From contig PLYI01000095.1 of assembly GCA_003151735.1 (NCBI GenBank), forward strand, positions 1-64,000: a stretch of 64,000 bases of DNA, in the 5' to 3' direction. Below the pieces are notes generated by a model. The model saw nothing but the letters and a program-made list of their open reading frames with translations. It had not been told where the DNA came from and made no database searches. Source of the DNA: Candidatus Bathyarchaeota archaeon (GTDB taxonomy: Archaea > Thermoproteota > Bathyarchaeia > Bathyarchaeales > Bathycorpusculaceae). A program made the translations under genes and the position numbers. This document shows, piece by piece, positions 59,526-64,000 of the stretch. Numbering within the stretch: position 1 is the first letter of the stretch; each line of letters begins with the position of its first letter.

Positions 59526-59591
59526 TTACAGAAAAGATCTTAAATAATATACAGGATAGAAAGGGTGTATCTTCTGTATCCTCTGTATCTG
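59473..59591 (+). repeat. 27-base inverted repeat near the helicase 3' end
   Basis: CAGATACAGTGGATACACAGG (from 59473) and the reverse complement of GTGTATCTTCTGTATCCTC (59565-59591) are about 85 percent complementary, with some 65 bases between. The left arm encodes TDTVDTQDT in the helicase frame, and the right arm VSSVSSVSD in the -1 frame. It can form a stem-loop in DNA or RNA and surrounds the second frame change. Confidence 0.5.
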
Positions 59592-59851
59592 ATGAAAGCA
59601 AATTAAAGATTGTCGCTGAAGAATCTGGATTAAGGCGCATAGAAGCAAATAATCTTGTAAGTGCTAAACGGTTTAGGCCTAAACCTGGTGTTCTCTGCCA
59701 AACAATAGATCACGACTTGATTTGCGCTAAAGAAGCTGAATATTCGATAAATGGAAATCGTTATTGTCCGGAACATTTCGATGATGAAAAAGAGAACTTG
59801 CGGAAAATAGGGAAAACTGTTTGTGTAGAATGGGCAGAGGAGGCGGTTTAG
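59523..59851 (+). pseudogene. C-terminal domain of the D5 protein in the -1 frame (no start codon of its own)
   Basis: From about 59523 a frame runs to TAG 59849-59851 without any ATG, GTG or TTG before the conserved part. It reads TEKILNNIQDRKGVSSVSSV, SDESKLKIVAEESGLRRIEA, then CQTIDHDLICAKEAEYSING and YCPEHFDDEKENLRKIG. It has several cysteines that could make a zinc site. It follows the helicase frame by a -1 step, like the first break. It therefore appears to be the C-terminal zinc domain of the same protein, either broken or reached by frameshifting. Confidence 0.5.
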
Positions 59852-59971
59852 TTGGACCCTAAAACCTTAGCTGCTTTAGAGCAAGCGCAATTCGATATAC
59901 GCCTCAACAATCTTTCTAAAACTTTCAAGGACATTGACCAACGAAGTAAAAAGAAGGAGGAGTTACATTGA
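59852..59971 (+). CDS. 39-residue small protein
   Basis: TTG 59852 directly follows the previous TAG. The product DPKTLAALEQAQFDIRLNNL, then SKTFKDIDQRSKKKEELH, is a charged helix. The stop TGA overlaps the next TTG (TTGA, 59968-59971), and its last codons hold the next ribosome site (AAGGAGGAG). It is part of the coupled gene chain that ends with the integrase. Confidence 0.5.
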   Translation: MDPKTLAALEQAQFDIRLNNLSKTFKDIDQRSKKKEELH

Positions 59972-60282
59972 CGTATGTAGGATTCGTTCAATGTCCATAT
60001 TGTCCTTCACTTTTTGTGGATAAAGCCGAACTTGAAAAACACCTTAGCGGAAAGGCTGAGAGCAAATATCATCCACCATGCAGTAAAGGCGACTATAACA
60101 ACTGTGAGAAGTGCCTACACCCAAAAAAGCAACTATGCAAACGTGACGTCTATTTTTGCCGAGACGACCTGACATGCCTGAAGTACAGCTTATTTAATTA
60201 TCATTGTTGTCATGGCGGCGGCCCAGCTTGCAATCTTTGGCGACGTAAAACAAACCAGATAATTGAAACTGGAGGGGTCTAA
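59968..60282 (+). CDS. Cys/His-rich zinc-finger protein
   Basis: The 104-residue product starts at TTG 59968 behind AAGGAGGAG. The first finger is VGFVQCPYCPSLFVDKAELE with the His in EKHLSGKAESKYH, a C2H2 pattern. Then come PPCSKGDYNNCEKCLHPKKQ, LCKRDVYFCRDDLTC, and HCCHGGGPAC, with many further Cys and His. It probably binds DNA or assists the integrase, whose start follows at 60284. Confidence 0.7.
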   Translation: MTYVGFVQCPYCPSLFVDKAELEKHLSGKAESKYHPPCSKGDYNNCEKCLHPKKQLCKRDVYFCRDDLTCLKYSLFNYHCCHGGGPACNLWRRKTNQIIETGGV

Positions 60283-60283
60283 A

Positions 60284-61414
60284 TTGGAACCCCAAGCCCA
60301 AACCGCTAACCTTGTTTGCCCTTCATGCGGCAGCGAGAAATTCTTTAAAGACGGCATCCGGAAGCTCTTAAACGACACAGAAAAGCAACGTTATGTTTGC
60401 CGTGTATGTAGCTACAGATACACGTCACCCAATAGCTTAAATTCTATCCTTGACAACTCCGAGAGTAGCCAAATATGCGCCAACATGGTGAAAAATTTGG
60501 ACCCAACCGCAGAATTAAAGACTGTGGTGGGTGATGAAAAAACAAATTTAATCGCTTACGCATGGCAACAAAAGAAACGAAACATACAAGACAACACAAT
60601 CGCAAACCGCATGTACTTACTTGGACAGCTCATAAAATTAGGCGTTGACTTACTTAACCCCGATTCGTTTGAAACTGTCGTAGCTACGGAACCAATGAGT
60701 AAAGCAAAAAAACGAAACTTTGTATCTGCTTACCGTTCATACACTAAAGTCAATAAAATCTCCTGGGAACCCATAAAAGTCGGCTATGAACCAAAACAGC
60801 CGTTTATTCCAACAGGTGAAGAAATATCAGCCTTAATTCATGCAGCCGGTAAACGTTTAGCCACATTCTTACAAGTCCTTGCAGATACAGGTGCTAGAGT
60901 AGGGGAAGTATGCCAGCTTCAATGGACCGATGTCAACGTAAAAAACTGCACTATAGCCATTAACAACCCTGAAAAACACTCAAGAGCGCGAACCCTAACG
61001 GTGACACAGAAAACAATCGCTATGATCCAAGCCCTTCCTAACCCTGACAAATATGGAAACCGAATCTTTAACGCTAACCCCGATACGATAGCGCAAGGAT
61101 TCTCTGAATTAAGAAAACGCCTAGCTGAAAACCAAAAAAACCCAAGGTTCAAACAAATACACCTTCATACCTTCCGACACTATTACGCTTGCACATTATA
61201 CAGCAAAACAAAGATTCTAAAAACTGTTCAAGATGCTTTAGGCCATAAATCCATAACGAACACAGAAATCTATACGAAACTTGTCGTTTTCCATGAAGAA
61301 AAATATTACTCTGCAACCGCTAAAACTGTGGAAGAAGCATGTCAGCTAATCGAGGATGGATGGAGCTATCACGTTGAGATTGACGGAATTAAAATCTTCA
61401 GGAAGCCTAAGTAA
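60284..61414 (+). CDS. tyrosine recombinase (integrase)
   Basis: The 376-residue protein starts at TTG 60284 behind GGAGGGG. It has an N-terminal zinc ribbon (VCPSCGSEKFFKDGIRKLLN, YVCRVCSYRYTSPN), a core-binding helical region, and the catalytic domain. The catalytic Arg lies in LADTGARVGEVCQLQWTDVN, His-x-x-Arg in LHTFRHYYACTLYSKT, His in ALGHKSITNTEIYTKLV, and the nucleophile is Tyr in that same segment. The C-terminal tail (QLIEDGWSYHVEIDG) matches the remnant at 4931-5047. It is the last gene of the element, and its stop overlaps a candidate attachment repeat. Confidence 0.92.
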   Translation: MEPQAQTANLVCPSCGSEKFFKDGIRKLLNDTEKQRYVCRVCSYRYTSPNSLNSILDNSESSQICANMVKNLDPTAELKTVVGDEKTNLIAYAWQQKKRNIQDNTIANRMYLLGQLIKLGVDLLNPDSFETVVATEPMSKAKKRNFVSAYRSYTKVNKISWEPIKVGYEPKQPFIPTGEEISALIHAAGKRLATFLQVLADTGARVGEVCQLQWTDVNVKNCTIAINNPEKHSRARTLTVTQKTIAMIQALPNPDKYGNRIFNANPDTIAQGFSELRKRLAENQKNPRFKQIHLHTFRHYYACTLYSKTKILKTVQDALGHKSITNTEIYTKLVVFHEEKYYSATAKTVEEACQLIEDGWSYHVEIDGIKIFRKPK

Positions 61415-61502
61415 GCATGGGAGAATTGGTGTATTTGTTGCAGAAATTGACAACTAAAGTAAATAAACGATGCCACATTAAAGTAGAAAATGGCGCGTAA
61501 AT

Positions 61503-62213
61503 ATGGCGGTTAAGCCGACCAGACATGGAGAATACAAAGAAGTAGCTTATTCCAGCACACGCTGGGAACAGTTGAAGGCGCTGAGAGGCAGAGCAGTTTG
61601 GGTCATAGCGGCATTAGAAGCGTTTCATTTGCGGTCGCTGACGCATGGCAGCATAGCCAGAGGCGACGTAAACTTAGGCAGCGACGTGGATGTGTTCATT
61701 CCTGAAGTGCAGAGCAGTTTTTTGGTGGAAACCGCCCTTGAAAAAGCCAAAATCCCCATCAACTCGCGGTTTATCGTTCAAGCTACACCATCCTACGCCA
61801 TGAAAGCACACATCGAAATCTACGAGTGCACTACGGTTTCGTTTCCTTTGATGGAGATGCGGCGTGTTGAGAGGGAATTTTACAGATTCGGCGGAGAAGT
61901 AAATCTGGCTCAGCTCAAAGAGAATGTGCGGGTAGCAGGGGTGGATAAGCGGCTCATGCTTATAGAACCCACGGAGAAGGGGCATGTGGAAAGCAGCGTT
62001 GTTGGCAAGGAAGAGTTTGCCGCTAAAATCTTGGGAGTTGCTGCTGAAACTGTGTTAGATAGGGTTCATGCTTTGTTGAAGCGTGACGCGGTTGGCAGAA
62101 CAGGTGTCTTCGTAAAGAGAGAGTTGGCTGAGGACGAAACTTTTGAGTTAGCTCTAAAAAAACTCTCTGAGTTGAACCCTGCGGTTCGGCGTAGAATGAA
62201 AAAAGATGTTTAA
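61503..62213 (+). CDS. archaeal nucleotidyltransferase (Pol beta superfamily)
   Basis: The 236-residue protein has the nucleotidyltransferase signature HGSIARGDVNLGSDVDVFIP (Gly-Ser, then Asp-x-Asp), with RGRAVWVIAALEAFHLRSLT before it. A helical C-terminus follows (EFAAKILGVAAETVLDRVHA, ALKKLSELNPAVRRRM). It resembles an archaeal family of predicted nucleotidyltransferases of unknown substrate. The stop overlaps the end of the convergent TBP gene by 4 bases. Confidence 0.82.
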   Translation: MAVKPTRHGEYKEVAYSSTRWEQLKALRGRAVWVIAALEAFHLRSLTHGSIARGDVNLGSDVDVFIPEVQSSFLVETALEKAKIPINSRFIVQATPSYAMKAHIEIYECTTVSFPLMEMRRVEREFYRFGGEVNLAQLKENVRVAGVDKRLMLIEPTEKGHVESSVVGKEEFAAKILGVAAETVLDRVHALLKRDAVGRTGVFVKRELAEDETFELALKKLSELNPAVRRRMKKDV

Positions 62214-62782
62214 GAGGGGTAGTAGATGAGTTCTTTTTCTTCTAGTAGCGCTTGGATTTTGTCGACTGCTTCGTAGACTTGCTCTTCTTTTTTGGCGCCT
62301 ACACAGACGAGTTTTCCAGCTGAGAAGATTAAGAACACCACTTTTGGTTCATCCATGCGGTAAACTGCACCTGGAAACTGTTCAGGTTCATACATGACTT
62401 TGCTGAGTTTGTAGACGAGGCTTTCAAGGTCAATTTCGCCGCCAAGTTCAGCTGAAGCAACGATGTTTTGGATGTTTACGACTGGTTTTTCTGTAATTTG
62501 GATGCCTTCGCCGCGGAGTTCTTTAACGACTTTTTCTACTGCGCTGCGGGATTCTTTTTCTGATTTAGCGCCTGTGCAAACCATTTTGCCGGTTCCGAAG
62601 ATTAAGGTGGCTGTTTTTGGTTTTTTTAGTCTGAAAACAAGGCCTGGAAAAACGCTTGGGTTGTATTCGGTTTGCGGGAATTTTTCCACGATTTTTTGCA
62701 AATCGATTTTCTGGTTAAGTGAGACTGAGGCTACGATGTTTTGGATCTTGATGATCGGTTTTCTTTTACTCATGTCACTCAC
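62210..62782 (-). CDS. tbp: TATA-box-binding protein
   Basis: The 190-residue protein has two direct repeats of the TBP core. The first has KIQNIVASVSLNQKIDLQKI, PGLVFRLKKPKTATLIFGTG and KMVCTGAKSEKESRSAVEKV. The second has NIQNIVASAELGGEIDLESL, PGAVYRMDEPKVVFLIFSAG and KLVCVGAKKEEQVYEAVDKI. It binds promoter TATA boxes and recruits TFB and RNA polymerase. Start GTG 62782, or ATG 62773; the nearby TATA box suggests a leaderless or nearly leaderless message. Confidence 0.97.
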   Translation of the reverse strand: MSDMSKRKPIIKIQNIVASVSLNQKIDLQKIVEKFPQTEYNPSVFPGLVFRLKKPKTATLIFGTGKMVCTGAKSEKESRSAVEKVVKELRGEGIQITEKPVVNIQNIVASAELGGEIDLESLVYKLSKVMYEPEQFPGAVYRMDEPKVVFLIFSAGKLVCVGAKKEEQVYEAVDKIQALLEEKELIYYPS

Positions 62783-62807
62783 GGTCGACTATTTAAATAG
62801 AAAAGAG

Positions 62808-62817
62808 GTATATAAAG
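62808..62817 (-). promoter_or_regulatory. TATA box of the tbp gene
   Basis: On the minus strand CTTTATATAC lies about 26-35 bases before the GTG start of tbp, the normal distance from TATA box to transcription start. The message would begin within a few bases of the start codon. A second TATA-like run (CTTTATATAAAG near 62995) lies further up and may belong to an alternative start. Confidence 0.55.
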
Positions 62818-63032
62818 CATCTTTATAAGGGGCATTCAAGGGCAAGTTTGCCTGGTTTTTTGCATCTTTTGGAAAAACAATTCAGGTCTTTTTTACGATT
62901 TTTTATTGTTTTCGAAAATATTTTACAACAATCAAAATGCCAAAACTATCGGTTACATTCTAACGCAGAAAAAATCTATACCCCCCTTTATACCTTTATA
63001 TAAAGGAATTTTAATCGTAAACTATGCGTCCC

Positions 63033-64000
63033 TTAACTGTCCGTCGCCGTATCCCGGTATATTGGAAATCTTAGCAGCGCAGCTATTCCGCCAAGCGAGA
63101 GCAGTTTTGCTCCTGCTTCATGTTCCGTACTAACAACAGTTATGGGTGCGTGGCGTTTTTCAACTTGATGCATCAGTTCCTCAAGCTTAAGCCGCTGTTC
63201 CTCATCAGCGTCTCGAAGCATTGTGTCGGCGACAATAAGTTTCTCAACTGCACCCATCATGACCGCGTTCTCCACCGCCGTCAAGCCGTAAGTGATGGTT
63301 CCTTCGCCTTTACCTAATCGTTTCATAACTTCCTCGATAGTTTCGGTTTCATCTACAAGTCGAAGCTTATGCGCCGCCTTCAACAAAACACCCGAACGCA
63401 ACGCCTCGTCGATTCCTGCGGTGCCGCCGTTGTTAACGCTTTTAACGTCCACAACAGCCCGAGACATTTCTTTGGATTCCTCATTGAGGTATTTTACGAA
63501 GTCAGTTTTAACGTATCCCGCGCCGATAATCACTATGGGATTGTGGTTTGGAGCCCACAGTTTGTTTAGGCTGGTTAATGCAAGTTTGAAATAGGCTTTT
63601 GTAGCTTCTACGCGTTTGTCTGCTTCTTGTTTTCCCGGCAGCCGCATGCGTTGGTCAACTCTGGTTTCGTAACCGTATTGCTTAGTTTCCGCGATAGCAA
63701 AGCCCTCGTCGTCGATGGATAGGATCAGCAGCGATTTCTCGGTTTCGCTTGCTTTAGTTAACCTGTCTAAGAGATGCTTGGGCCATTCCTTCTTCACAAC
63801 CGTCATAGGTTGATTGAGCGCAATACTGAGGGTGTGGTGTGCACCCGTGGGAATTATGTCTGGAGCATGACAAATCAAGCCGTGAACGCGCAGCTTTCCC
63901 AAAAACTTGTCCCAACCAACCGAAATTACTTTTACACCCATGAAAGCTGAGACGCGCTCGGCGCCTTTGGGGCGGGATGTTTCTGTGTCGCTTTTTATGG
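63033..64000 (-). CDS. pelA: pelota mRNA surveillance protein (partial, N-terminus beyond window)
   Basis: The frame is open to the window edge. The upstream codons (IKSDTETSRPKGAERVSAF) belong to the N-terminal Sm-like domain. Visible parts are VSVGWDKFLGKLRVHGLICH-like ISVGWDKFLGKLRVHG, the central domain (AIAETKQYGYETRVDQRMRL, PIVIIGAGYVKTDFVKYLNE), and the eRF1-like C-terminal domain (NNGGTAGIDEALRSGVLLKA, KLIVADTMLRDADEEQRLKL). Pelota rescues stalled ribosomes with ABCE1 and an EF-Tu-like partner. The first about 50 residues are missing here. Confidence 0.93.
   Translation of the reverse strand, partial: IKSDTETSRPKGAERVSAFMGVKVISVGWDKFLGKLRVHGLICHAPDIIPTGAHHTLSIALNQPMTVVKKEWPKHLLDRLTKASETEKSLLILSIDDEGFAIAETKQYGYETRVDQRMRLPGKQEADKRVEATKAYFKLALTSLNKLWAPNHNPIVIIGAGYVKTDFVKYLNEESKEMSRAVVDVKSVNNGGTAGIDEALRSGVLLKAAHKLRLVDETETIEEVMKRLGKGEGTITYGLTAVENAVMMGAVEKLIVADTMLRDADEEQRLKLEELMHQVEKRHAPITVVSTEHEAGAKLLSLGGIAALLRFPIYRDTATDS

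Overview
The window is archaeal chromosome, most likely from the Bathyarchaeia or a close TACK lineage. It encodes a TATA-binding protein, pelota, TiaS, an archaeal alanyl-tRNA synthetase, transcription factor S, an AK6-type kinase, a NurA-HerA pair and a TtuA/Ncs6-type thiolase. Start codons are often TTG, and neighbouring genes often overlap as ATGA or TTGA. The lineage call is inference; no rRNA or tRNA gene was recognised.

Left accessory region (0-5 kb): the tail of a threonine/proline-rich surface protein, several small zinc-ribbon proteins, and a graveyard of broken genes. These are a Nudix gene with a frameshift, a zinc-ribbon gene with TGA at a cysteine position, a fragment with an internal TAA, a truncated minus-strand gene and the last 38 codons of an integrase. 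One membrane protein with an Sm-like tail lies among them.

Core and transport region (5-28 kb): a secreted sugar-hydrolase-like protein, a PEBP protein, and five ABC transporter loci at 7.3-9.8, 12.6-14.3, 19.4-21.5, 21.6-23.4 and 25.9-27.6 kb. The fourth sits under a PadR regulator and has one TAA stop in each of its two genes. Between them are OsmC, ArsR, a frameshifted amino-acid permease, a MIP18-like Fe-S protein, HIT, fasciclin, NurA-HerA with a divergent winged-helix protein, Nudix, UMP kinase and an AlkA-like glycosylase.

Housekeeping region (28-48 kb): CBS protein, CTP synthase, stand-alone Lrp ligand-domain (RAM) proteins (three together and one at 45.8 kb), TiaS, AlaS, a GrpE-DnaK operon behind a palindrome, TFS, AK6, tRNA thiolase, ASCH and thiamine-binding proteins. 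A MITE-like element with about 30-bp inverted ends occurs twice, at 28.0 and 43.0 kb, in opposite orientations.

Right accessory region (48-61.4 kb): AbrB with a truncated phosphatase gene, a HEPN-domain protein of the ApeA-like kind, a LarA-like protein with a methyltransferase, then an integrated element. The element carries AbrB, an HTH regulator with two identical palindromic sites, an island of at least ten palindromes that looks like an origin or partition site, a chain of tightly coupled small genes, a D5/SF3 helicase split by two -1 frame changes, and a tyrosine integrase. Several genes here share a T-rich leader ending in CTATTA before the ribosome binding site. The window closes with a nucleotidyltransferase, TBP and the C-terminal part of pelota.
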